This document shows, in pieces, positions 35,245 to 42,970 of a stretch of DNA of 64,000 bases. Position numbers and translations under genes: made by a program. Source of the stretch: Ignavibacteriales bacterium UBA1304 (lineage in GTDB: Bacteria > Bacteroidota > Ignavibacteria > Ignavibacteriales > Ignavibacteriaceae); the NCBI GenBank assembly GCA_002307295.1, contig DBTY01000003.1, positions 1 through 64,000 on the forward strand, read 5' to 3'. The notes beneath the pieces were generated by a model that saw nothing but the letters and a program-made list of their open reading frames with translations, searched no databases and was not told the origin of the DNA. How positions within the stretch are numbered: position 1 is the stretch's first letter; the number at the start of each line of letters is the position of its first letter.

Positions 35245-38200
35245 ATGATTAATATATTATTCAGGTTAAAAAACGGCTTACTCCCTGTTTTACTCCTGAC
35301 GGTCGCTGTTTTTTCTTTTGGAGCAAATAGCGAAAGCGGTAAAAAAGGGATGAACAAGCTTTTAAAAATTAATTCAGATTATCTATTGCTGGACTATAAT
35401 AATTTATCAGTCCCAATTGATAATAAAGGTATAATTGGCGACGTGAACGATCTGGGAGGAAGGTCTCAGGGAATAAAATTCCTTTTCTCAGGCGGTTTTT
35501 TTATGTCGGGCTTTTCAGTGAAGGATACGACTCGCAAACAGTGGGGCAACGGCGTAATGAGCGCTTCTAGAATCAATGATTACGTCCCTGGACCGGTTGG
35601 TTCTTCGGTGTCAGACAGTAAAAACAGAATGTACCTAGTTACCTCTCAAGATGTGCCTTTTGGCGATTCCTGGCAGGATTGGAAAGATGCGGTTGCTAAC
35701 GGCGCAGGTTTTTATGACGGCGATGGCGACGGTATTTATAATCCGGTTGATAAAAATGGCAATGGAGTTTGGGATGCCGATGAAGACAGACCTGATTTGA
35801 TTGGCGATTTTACAGCATGGTGCGTTTATAATGACGGCAAAGCAAAAGCCTTACGTACTTTTACTGATGTGGATCCACAGGGAATAGAAGTAAGACAGAC
35901 TGTATTTGGCTTTTCTTCTAAAGCAATTGTAGGCAATATGTTATTCTTTAGATACAGTCTTGTAAACACAGGCAAAGTTGCCGACGTGTTGGACTCTGTG
36001 TATTTCTCAATAGCCTGCGATCCTGATTTGGGCGATTATAATGACGATTTGGTAGGCTGCGATACTACATTGAGCTGCGCTTATACTTACCAGATCAGCG
36101 CTGATAAGTTATGGGGTTCTAATCCGCCATGTTTTATGGTAGACTTTTTCCAGGGACCTGTTTCATACATACCTGGCGTTACTTTTAAAGATAACAATAA
36201 TAATGGTATTTACGATGAAGGGATAGATACTCCGCTTAAATATGCATATAATGTTAAAGGCAAAGTTTTAGGAATTGATACGATACCCGGAGCAGAAAAC
36301 TTGCCGTTAACTTCATTTACTCAGTATATGCAGTCTCACCCGACTCACGGAGATCCTTCGAGCCAGTATGAATTGAGGAAATATCTTATAGGCGGAATGG
36401 GCAAAGATGGAACGCCTGTTAATCCTTGTAAATGGGCTTTTGGCAATGGAGCTACATTCTCCGATTGCGGTAAGGTAGACCCTAAATTTATGTACTCAGG
36501 CGACCCGGTAGCGGGAACAGGCTGGTTAAATACTACGCCTTATGACCAAAGACAGATGTCTAATTCCGGACCTTTTAAATTAGAAAAAAACAAACCGATT
36601 AATATAGTAGTCGCATACCTTATAGGCCAGGGAACTTCAGGCCTTAACAGCGTTACTGTAGCAAAAGAAAATGATTTGAAGTGCCAGAAAGTTTTTGATA
36701 ATAATTTCCCTTCGCCTCCAGCTCCTCCACAGGTAAAACCAGTGGCTACAAATGGTGACGGTTTTATCGATCTTGACTGGACGACAAATAAACAAATAAC
36801 ATATAGAGCTGTTGATAATGTGCTTGATATTGACAGACACACGCATGGTTTTTATGTTACAGCCTACGCTACAAGCAGCAAAGCCGATGTAATTGAAGGA
36901 GTAACTAATTCAAAAGTTATTGCTTATTATCAATTAAATGACTCGCTTAAAGCAATTTATCAGTTGCAAAGCGATGGCGGAGTAGCAAAAATAATTCCTG
37001 AGGCGGCGGCGTCTAACAAGCTGGATTCAGTTTTGTATGCCGATCCTACTAGAGGCCGAATTAAGTTAAGAATAACATCCGACCCTATTACAGGCGGTCC
37101 ATTGGTAAAAGGGCATGAGTACTTCTTTGTAGTTACTCATAACACATTAAACTATAGATATCTTGTAAACAAAAACAATAAGATTTTTGACGGCCGATTA
37201 GCCGATTATGAAGATATTTCCGGTTCTGGAATCGATGAGTTCGAATCGCAAACAATTCGAGTTGTTTATGGTTCAGACGTTTATACGCCTGCTTCTGCCG
37301 GCGGAGATGCAAAACAAACTTCTGGCGCGTCAGCTGGCGCTTTTAAGTATCTTGTAGCCGACAAATCAAAATTGACTGGTAATAATTATCAGGTCGATTT
37401 CTTTATTGATTCATCTGCGACTACAGCATACAATACATTCTGGAGGTTAACAAATAAGACGACTAACGCTGTTTTAATCGATTCTTCAGAAGTATATAAC
37501 TATGATTCAACAAACTATTCAGGCAAAATAGTTGAAGGCTTTTTACCAAGAGTAAAATTAGTAGCTCCGTACTTAAATAGTCCGGTTTATGCTCCTACAA
37601 AAAATCAGTGGTTCAAAGATTTTCTTTCTGCTGATGGAACAGGCGCATATTATGTAGGTTCAGATTTATCAAAGACGCAAGTTGCAACTGGCGATATTGA
37701 AGGCCTTACTAGCGTGCGTTCTACTGCAATCAGAGCCGATAGATTACGGAAGGTTGAACTTAGATTTGGTAAAACTGGTAAAGCATATAGATACATAGCC
37801 GGTATAGCCGGTTCTGGTCCTAGCGGTTTAGCTTCGGCTAGATATGCCGGCGGTATTACGGCGGCAGATACTGTAGGAAAAGATTCTAATGTTAAATTAA
37901 TAGGGCAGGGTTTTGTAGACGTACCGTTCCAGGCCTGGGTAAAAGACGATAAATATAATGAAGAAAGGCAATTAGCCGTAGCGTTCCTCGAGAGAAGAAC
38001 TGACAAAGGCGGAACTCCTGACGGCGTATGGGATCCTAAAACTTCGCTATTAAAATCGCAGGAATATATATTTGTCTTAGACGCAGACTATGATCCTACA
38101 GGAAGCCAGAAAGAATATACCGGAGGTGTATTTACAACTACTACCGGAACTAAAACAGTTTGGGGCGATATAAAGAATGGTTTTACTATTCCGACTGATG

Positions 38201-38763
38201 CAATTGGAGTAACAGATCAACAAAGAAAAATTGCGAAATCTTATTTCTTTAATAGCATGTATGTAGTTGGTATGCAAAAACTAAACGCTAATTCAGCCTA
38301 TACTGACGGCGATATATTAACACTTCCACTTATGACTTATCCATATACAAATAGTGATAAGTTTACTTTTACAACTAACGCAAATGGCGAGTTGGGTACA
38401 GACGCAAGGAAAAACATTTACAATAAAGTTAATGTTTACCCTAATCCGTTGTTTGCATATAATCCGGCTACAAGCTACACTACCGACGCTTATCCAGATG
38501 ATCCGTTTGTAACGTTTACAAATCTTCCTACTGACGTAACTGTAAAGATTTATTCGTTATCTGGTTCGCTTCTAAGGACATTAACGCAGAAAGATAAAAA
38601 AGACGGCGTTACATCTCCTTTCTTAGCATGGAATCTGAAAAATGAATCAGGTTTAAGAGTAGCTTCTGGAATGTATATGGCTATTGTATCTTCTCCTACT
38701 TTTGGAGATAAGGTGCTTAAGTTTGGCGTAATTTTGCCACAGAAACAAATTAGAAATTACTAA
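35245..38763 (+). CDS. Large exported protein of unknown function with FlgD/T9SS-like C-terminus, 1172 aa
   Basis: Family not recognised. An N-terminal hydrophobic segment (about 10-27) acts as signal peptide. Around 150-185 and again near 315-325 there are aspartate/asparagine-rich turns (DGDGDGIYNPVDKNGNGVWD, DNNNNGIYDEG) that resemble calcium-binding loops of dockerin or thrombospondin-3 type. A proline-rich hinge (PSPPAPPQVKP) near 495 precedes a fibronectin-like segment. The last ~110 residues read like the FlgD-like/T9SS sorting fold (VNVYPNPLFAYNPATSY, VKIYSLSGSLLRTL, LRVASGMYMAIV), but the tail GVILPQKQIRNY differs from the usual KKMLLLK. It is 31 bp downstream of the TonB-dependent receptor and is probably its co-expressed surface partner. 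Confidence 0.8.
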   Translation: MINILFRLKNGLLPVLLLTVAVFSFGANSESGKKGMNKLLKINSDYLLLDYNNLSVPIDNKGIIGDVNDLGGRSQGIKFLFSGGFFMSGFSVKDTTRKQWGNGVMSASRINDYVPGPVGSSVSDSKNRMYLVTSQDVPFGDSWQDWKDAVANGAGFYDGDGDGIYNPVDKNGNGVWDADEDRPDLIGDFTAWCVYNDGKAKALRTFTDVDPQGIEVRQTVFGFSSKAIVGNMLFFRYSLVNTGKVADVLDSVYFSIACDPDLGDYNDDLVGCDTTLSCAYTYQISADKLWGSNPPCFMVDFFQGPVSYIPGVTFKDNNNNGIYDEGIDTPLKYAYNVKGKVLGIDTIPGAENLPLTSFTQYMQSHPTHGDPSSQYELRKYLIGGMGKDGTPVNPCKWAFGNGATFSDCGKVDPKFMYSGDPVAGTGWLNTTPYDQRQMSNSGPFKLEKNKPINIVVAYLIGQGTSGLNSVTVAKENDLKCQKVFDNNFPSPPAPPQVKPVATNGDGFIDLDWTTNKQITYRAVDNVLDIDRHTHGFYVTAYATSSKADVIEGVTNSKVIAYYQLNDSLKAIYQLQSDGGVAKIIPEAAASNKLDSVLYADPTRGRIKLRITSDPITGGPLVKGHEYFFVVTHNTLNYRYLVNKNNKIFDGRLADYEDISGSGIDEFESQTIRVVYGSDVYTPASAGGDAKQTSGASAGAFKYLVADKSKLTGNNYQVDFFIDSSATTAYNTFWRLTNKTTNAVLIDSSEVYNYDSTNYSGKIVEGFLPRVKLVAPYLNSPVYAPTKNQWFKDFLSADGTGAYYVGSDLSKTQVATGDIEGLTSVRSTAIRADRLRKVELRFGKTGKAYRYIAGIAGSGPSGLASARYAGGITAADTVGKDSNVKLIGQGFVDVPFQAWVKDDKYNEERQLAVAFLERRTDKGGTPDGVWDPKTSLLKSQEYIFVLDADYDPTGSQKEYTGGVFTTTTGTKTVWGDIKNGFTIPTDAIGVTDQQRKIAKSYFFNSMYVVGMQKLNANSAYTDGDILTLPLMTYPYTNSDKFTFTTNANGELGTDARKNIYNKVNVYPNPLFAYNPATSYTTDAYPDDPFVTFTNLPTDVTVKIYSLSGSLLRTLTQKDKKDGVTSPFLAWNLKNESGLRVASGMYMAIVSSPTFGDKVLKFGVILPQKQIRNY

Positions 38764-38775
38764 TTAGGATTACTA

Positions 38776-38800
38776 GGCGGGCGGGTAAACATATCCCGCC
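38776..38800 (+). other. GC-rich hairpin inside the receptor operon
   Basis: GGCGGG copies at 38776-38781 and 38780-38785 can each pair with CCCGCC at 38795-38800. There is no U-tract, so it may stabilise or cleave the transcript between the 1172-residue protein and the PorV-like gene without ending it. Confidence 0.45.
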
Positions 38801-38831
38801 AGCTCTTAATGAAATAATAAGGAGTTTTAAT

Positions 38832-39851
38832 ATGAGAAAATTGTTAGTATTTCTTGCGGTGGTTTTCGTGTACGCAGGAATTGCAAGCGCAGGCGATGTG
38901 GCAAGAAAAGGCACAACTGGCGCGGATCAGCTTCTGATTCCCGTTGGCGCTCGCAGTATAGCTACAGGAGGCGCTTTTTTAGCGAACACTACTGGAGTTG
39001 AATCTATTTATTATAATCCGGCAGGTTTAGATCTTGCGGGGAGTCCTGAAGCGGAGTTCTCGTATATGTCGTATTTAGCCGATATTAATATCTCTTACTT
39101 AGCCGTTGGAGCAAAGGTAGGATCTTTAGGTTCTTTGGGATTTTCGTTCAAAACAGTAGATATGGGTAATATTCCCGTTACTACTAATGACGCGCCTGAA
39201 GGCACCGGGGCTAATTATTCCCCGTCAATTTTTACGGCTGCTGTTACTTATTCCAAGGTAATTACTGACAGAGTTTCTGTTGGCTTTAATGCAAAATTAA
39301 TTCATGAAGGAATTATGAATGCATCTGCTAACGGATTTGGTCTTGATTTTGGAGTTCAGTACCGCTTCCCGTATCATTTAGCTCTTGGCGTAGCTGTAAA
39401 AAATATTGGTTCCAATATGTCTTATAGCGGTCAGGATTTGGAAGTTAGAACAAACGTCCCAAATTCTAATCCAAGCAGCGCCCTTGGAGCTTATTATGCA
39501 GTTACTGAGGAGTTTAACCTGCCAAGTTATTATGAACTAAGCATTGCTTACGATCATAAAATAAATGAACAAAATAACGTCTCTTTTGGCGCAGCTTTTA
39601 GAAGCAATAACGCCGGCGAAGATCAGTTGCTTTTTGGAGCTGAATATAGTTTTATGAAGACATTATACCTACGCGGCGGTTATAACATGCTTACTGAGAA
39701 TTCCTCACAGTCTATTTATGGTTTTGCCTGCGGCGCAGGAGTTAATTATAGTATGACTGAAGGGATTGCGATTACATTTGATTACGCATACAGAAGCGTA
39801 AAAGATTTCCCGACTGCCAATCATGTGTTTACAGTGAAATTAGCTCTCTAA
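38832..39851 (+). CDS. PorV/PorQ-family outer-membrane protein, 339 aa
   Basis: Outer-membrane beta-barrel related to PorV and PorQ of the type IX secretion system (UPF0164/FadL-like fold). A signal peptide (1 to about 20, ending ASAGD) is followed by the family signature GADQLLIPVGARSIATGGAFLA and NTTGVESIYYNPAGLDL, the G-A-R-x-x-A-x-G-G-A and Y-x-N-P-A-G pattern. FSYMSYLADINISYLAVG follows. The last strand ends HVFTVKLAL. In T9SS, PorV shuttles cargo with a sorting domain to the attachment complex. Here the gene lies 68 bp after an exported protein carrying such a domain, which fits a dedicated shuttle, but that is inference. AAGGAG precedes the ATG. Confidence 0.87.
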   Translation: MRKLLVFLAVVFVYAGIASAGDVARKGTTGADQLLIPVGARSIATGGAFLANTTGVESIYYNPAGLDLAGSPEAEFSYMSYLADINISYLAVGAKVGSLGSLGFSFKTVDMGNIPVTTNDAPEGTGANYSPSIFTAAVTYSKVITDRVSVGFNAKLIHEGIMNASANGFGLDFGVQYRFPYHLALGVAVKNIGSNMSYSGQDLEVRTNVPNSNPSSALGAYYAVTEEFNLPSYYELSIAYDHKINEQNNVSFGAAFRSNNAGEDQLLFGAEYSFMKTLYLRGGYNMLTENSSQSIYGFACGAGVNYSMTEGIAITFDYAYRSVKDFPTANHVFTVKLAL

Positions 39852-39877
39852 TACAATATTTGGCGTCTCGTTAGTTT

Positions 39878-39925
39878 AAAGCAAGGCTGCCCCGATAAAG
39901 CGGGACAGCCTTGCTTTTTTATTTT
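39878..39925 (+). terminator. Strong rho-independent terminator
   Basis: A long GC-rich stem, AAAGCAAGGCTG-CCCCG against CGGG-ACAGCCTTGCTTT, with loop ATAAAG, is followed by a T run. It closes the receptor/1172-residue/PorV-like unit. Confidence 0.93.
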
Positions 39926-40009
39926 AAGCGATGGTATTTTGGTTTGAATCAGAATTACATTTTTGTATTTTTATAATGCGCTATTTTATTATTAATTAAT
40001 TGAAGTAAT

Positions 40010-41401
40010 ATGAAAAAGATAATTTTATTTCTTGCTCTCCTTTTTATCTCCAATATTAATTTTGCGCAGGTAAAAAAAATAGTATTTGATTTCGATTTTG
40101 CCACATTTGGATATGACAGCTCTTCCTGTTATGTAGAACTTTATTACTCGTTCAACCAGAACAGCCTAAAGGCTGTAAAGAGCGATTCAGGTCTTAATGT
40201 AGAAGCTTTAATGAAAATTGAAATACAAGATACAGCCTCAAAGAAGTTCATAGTGAATAAAGAATGGCGCGTATCAAATTCAATAGCCGATAGCATAGAG
40301 CTTAAAACAAGCAAAAGCCTTGTTGGAGTTATAAGTTTTGTTATTCCCAAAGGCGTTTATACCTGTTCAGTAAGAGGACGAGACGTTAATTTGCCCAAAA
40401 GCGCGTCTGAGTATAAAGAAATCATTGATATAAAAAATGAGTATGCAACTAAAATGTCTTTGAGCGATATTGAACTTGCTTCGAATATATTGCAGGATAA
40501 TGCTAATAAAAACTCGATATTTTATAAAAATAGTCTTGAAGTTACTCCTTTGCCAACCGCGGTTTTTGGGGTTACGCAGCCTGTTGTTTATTACTACACG
40601 GAAATATATAATCTTAAGAAAGATACATCGGAAAATGATCTGAAATTAATCATTACAGTATTAAATAGCAGAAAAAAAACTGTGATAAATAAAACAAAAT
40701 CAATAAGAAGGATTAAAGAAGCCAGGGTTGAAGTGGGTACGTTAAATGCGACAAAATTGCCTTCAGATACTTATACTTTAGTTTTAAGCTTATATGATTC
40801 TGTTAATAATACCGGTATAAATTCTTCTAAAAGATTTTTTGTATATAATCCTACAGTAGTTGATACTGCTATGGTTAAAGGTATGGATAAAGACTTGATA
40901 AGCAGCGAGTTTAGCGTTATGTCAGTTGAAGAATGCGACGATTTGTTTAACAAGTGCAAGTATATCTCGTTTCCTGTTGAACGTACTCAGTACGCCAAAA
41001 TTAAAAGCGTAGAAGGGAAAAGGGATTTCCTTTATCAATTTTGGAAAAGAAGAAATACGGATCCTTCATCGCCAAGAAATGATTACTACATTAGCTATTT
41101 AGCAAGAATTCAGCAAAGCAATGAAAAATACGGCTCGCTAGCTAAACCGGGCTGGAAAACAGACAGGGGGCGAGTTTTTATAAGCTATGGCGAACCGAGC
41201 GATATTGAGCGCCATCCAAACCAGGTTGATGAAAAACCGTATGAAATATGGCAGTACAACGATTTGGAAGGCGGAGTAAAATTTGTTTTTGCCGATATTT
41301 CAGGATTTTCTGATTACACTTTAGTTCATTCGACTAAAAGAGGCGAACTTACTGATGAAGATTGGGAAAGAAGAGTGAAAACGACTCAAACCAGCAACTA
41401 A
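40010..41401 (+). CDS. GWxTD domain-containing exported protein, 463 aa
   Basis: Signal peptide at 1 to about 19 (LFLALLFISNINFAQ). The middle part is beta-rich and asparagine/lysine-rich with no recognised domain. The C-terminal 100-120 residues form the GWxTD domain. They contain QFWKRRNTDPSSPRNDYYISYLARIQQSNEKYG, read as FWKRRNTDP and NDYYISYL, then KPGWKTDRGRVFISYGEPSDI with the name-giving G-W-K-T-D, and EIWQYNDLEGGVKFVFAD. The function of this Bacteroidota/Acidobacteriota/Chlorobi-associated domain is not established. It follows a strong terminator and precedes another, so it is a single-gene unit. Confidence 0.87.
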   Translation: MKKIILFLALLFISNINFAQVKKIVFDFDFATFGYDSSSCYVELYYSFNQNSLKAVKSDSGLNVEALMKIEIQDTASKKFIVNKEWRVSNSIADSIELKTSKSLVGVISFVIPKGVYTCSVRGRDVNLPKSASEYKEIIDIKNEYATKMSLSDIELASNILQDNANKNSIFYKNSLEVTPLPTAVFGVTQPVVYYYTEIYNLKKDTSENDLKLIITVLNSRKKTVINKTKSIRRIKEARVEVGTLNATKLPSDTYTLVLSLYDSVNNTGINSSKRFFVYNPTVVDTAMVKGMDKDLISSEFSVMSVEECDDLFNKCKYISFPVERTQYAKIKSVEGKRDFLYQFWKRRNTDPSSPRNDYYISYLARIQQSNEKYGSLAKPGWKTDRGRVFISYGEPSDIERHPNQVDEKPYEIWQYNDLEGGVKFVFADISGFSDYTLVHSTKRGELTDEDWERRVKTTQTSN

Positions 41402-41420
41402 GCAAAATTTATTCTTTTAA

Positions 41421-41462
41421 AAACCTTCAGGAAGCAAAGTTTTATTTCTGAAGGTTTTTTTT
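41421..41462 (+). terminator. Terminator after the GWxTD gene
   Basis: AAACCTTCAGGAA (41421-41433) pairs with TTTCTGAAGGTTT (41445-41457), with one G-U pair, followed by a run of T. Confidence 0.9.
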
Positions 41463-41657
41463 ATGAATGAGTTTTTTTCTTAATAAAATGCAGATGTGTT
41501 TTGTTTTTATCTTAAATTTAATAAATTACCGTGTTGAAAATTTAGTCAAAAAGTTTTGTATCTGCATTATATCGTTTGATTTTGAACGGATATTTTAGTA
41601 ATTTTATTATTTAAATTATAATAAATTACAAGTATTATATTTTTTTTGGGTTTTCAA

Positions 41658-41948
41658 ATGACAAAAGCAGATATAGTGGATAAGGTTGCAGAAGGAACAG
41701 GTTTAACAAAACTTGAAACGGAAGCGATTATTGAAGGGTTTTTCAAAACAGTTATTGAAGCCTTAAAAGAAGGAAACGGGATTGAAATAAGAGGTTTTGG
41801 CACTTACAAAGTAAAGAAGAAAAACGCTCGTAATGCGAGAAATCCCAAAACAGGCGAAAAAGTTTTCGTCCCTGAACATTTTGTTCCGGTATTTAAATTT
41901 TCAAAAGATTTCAAAGAATTAGTAAATATAGGGATGAATGATAACTAA
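41658..41948 (+). CDS. HU/IHF-family DNA-binding protein, 96 aa
   Basis: Histone-like nucleoid protein that binds and bends DNA as a dimer. MTKADIVDKVAEGTGLTKLETEAIIEGFFKTV is the helical dimerisation part (first block TKADIVDKVA), IEIRGFGTYKVKKKNARNARNPKTGE carries the GFGTF-like and RNP-x-T-G motifs of the DNA-binding arm, and VPVFKFSKDFKELV closes it. Length is typical for the family. A TTG four codons upstream is in frame, but the ATG at 41658 gives the standard start and is preferred. HU and IHF subunits cannot be told apart safely by eye. Confidence 0.94.
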   Translation: MTKADIVDKVAEGTGLTKLETEAIIEGFFKTVIEALKEGNGIEIRGFGTYKVKKKNARNARNPKTGEKVFVPEHFVPVFKFSKDFKELVNIGMNDN

Positions 41949-41976
41949 GCAGATCGCTTAGTTTAGTTTTTTTTAA
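41943..41976 (+). terminator. Terminator at the HU gene stop
   Basis: AACTAAGC (41943-41950) pairs exactly with GCTTAGTT (41956-41963) over a 5-base loop that overlaps the stop codon region, followed within 3 bases by a run of eight T. Confidence 0.85.
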
Positions 41977-42198
41977 TTTTGTTATTTACAATATTTGCTA
42001 AAAACTTATACGGCTATTGAAATTACAGAAAAAGCGCTGCGTTTAATCTGCGCTTTCAATCGGTATCATTTTATCTTGGCTCTGTAAATCTGAATGACGG
42101 CGATATTTATAATTGATAAAAAATTATAAAAAATAAGAACGGAATTTGCTCAAAGAGATAAAGAATTATTAAAGTCACATAATAAATGGAGGTATAAT

Positions 42199-42294
42199 AT
42201 GCCTTGTGGAAGAAAAAGAAAACGTCATAAAATGGCGACTCACAAGAGAAAAAAAAGATTAAGGAAAAACAGACATAAAAAGAAATTAAGGTAG
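42199..42294 (+). CDS. AURKAIP1/COX24-domain small basic protein (bS22-like ribosomal protein), 31 aa
   Basis: Very short protein, MPCGRKRKRHKMATHKRKKR followed by LRKNRHKKKLR, made almost entirely of lysine, arginine and histidine. It matches the pattern of the AURKAIP1/COX24 C-terminal domain (K-x-K-x-H-K-M, H-K-x-K-K-R-x-R-K-x-R-x-K), which occurs as a tiny stand-alone protein in Bacteroidota and in actinobacterial bS22 of the small ribosomal subunit. The role on the ribosome is inferred from that family. A perfect GGAGG at 42188-42192 lies 6 bases before the ATG, unusually strong for this genome region. It stands just upstream of a tRNA gene. Confidence 0.85.
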   Translation: MPCGRKRKRHKMATHKRKKRLRKNRHKKKLR

Positions 42295-42337
42295 TTTCTT
42301 TTAGTTTGTAACTGATCTTGTAATTTCTTAATGAAAA

Positions 42338-42410
42338 GCCAACTTAGCTCAGCTGGTAGAGCAATTCATTCGTAATGAATAGGTCGCCGGTTCGATTCCG
42401 GCAGTTGGCT
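42338..42410 (+). tRNA. tRNA-Thr (anticodon CGT)
   Basis: Complete cloverleaf of 73 bases. The acceptor GCCAACT pairs with AGTTGGC, the D stem is GCTC/GAGC, and the anticodon stem is ATTCA/TGAAT with loop TTCGTAA (anticodon CGT, reading ACG). The T stem is GCCGG/CCGGC with loop TTCGATT. The discriminator base is T and CCA is not encoded. It is 43 bases after the small basic protein gene. Confidence 0.97.
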
Positions 42411-42418
42411 CTTTAGGG

Positions 42419-42450
42419 ATGCTCTCAATTTATTTGGGAGCATTTTTTAT
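42419..42450 (+). terminator. Terminator after tRNA-Thr
   Basis: ATGCTCTC (42419-42426) pairs with GGGAGCAT (42436-42443), with one G-U pair, followed by TTTTTTATTTT. It ends the unit formed by the small ribosomal-type protein and the tRNA. Confidence 0.9.
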
Positions 42451-42970
42451 TTTAAAATCAATCTTTTAATAGCCATATACAAGTTGATAGTTGATCTTAA
42501 CTCAAATAATATTTAATAATTTAATTGAAAATCATAAAGAGCATTTTGTAAATTTATTAACAATTATTTCTTATGGATATGACTGTTCTTTTTGCTAATT
42601 TTGATTGAGGTTTTTTATTTATATGGCGGAACAACGTTCGTGAATGTATTATTTTGCAATTAAATTATGGATAAGCGTCTTTGAGATAAATGCAGTTTAT
42701 ATGTCGGCTATGTTTTATTTATAGGATTATAAACGAGCCTAAGTTATTTAATTCTAATAACTTTGTTGGAGCACAAAAACATTAGCAACTAATGTTTTAA
42801 TCTTAAGCATTGGCTAAATTAATAAATAAAAGATAACAATATAAAAACTGCAATTATAGCATTTTACAATTTAATTAATGCAATAATATATTTCTATACG
42901 ACTAGTATTACAAACCATCTATCTAAAAGCAATTCGGATAAATATCTATATTAATTTTAACGGAGCTTAA
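42451..42970. other. 520-bp non-coding stretch before the phosphodiester glycosidase gene
   Basis: Very AT-rich with no open frame worth calling. Two adjacent perfect hairpins stand out: AAGTTATT/AATAACTT (42741-42748 with 42756-42763, loop 7) and AAAACATTAG/CTAATGTTTT (42776-42785 with 42789-42798, loop 3). They lie 12 bases apart and neither has a GC-rich stem. They could be operator or RNA elements for the downstream gene, or chance in AT-rich DNA. CGGAG sits 6 bases before the ATG of that gene. Confidence 0.4.

Noticed and set aside
35245..38763. Reading the 1172-residue protein as a SusD-like lipoprotein
   Set aside because: No lipobox cysteine after the signal segment, no TPR-like helical repeats, and it is about twice the SusD size.
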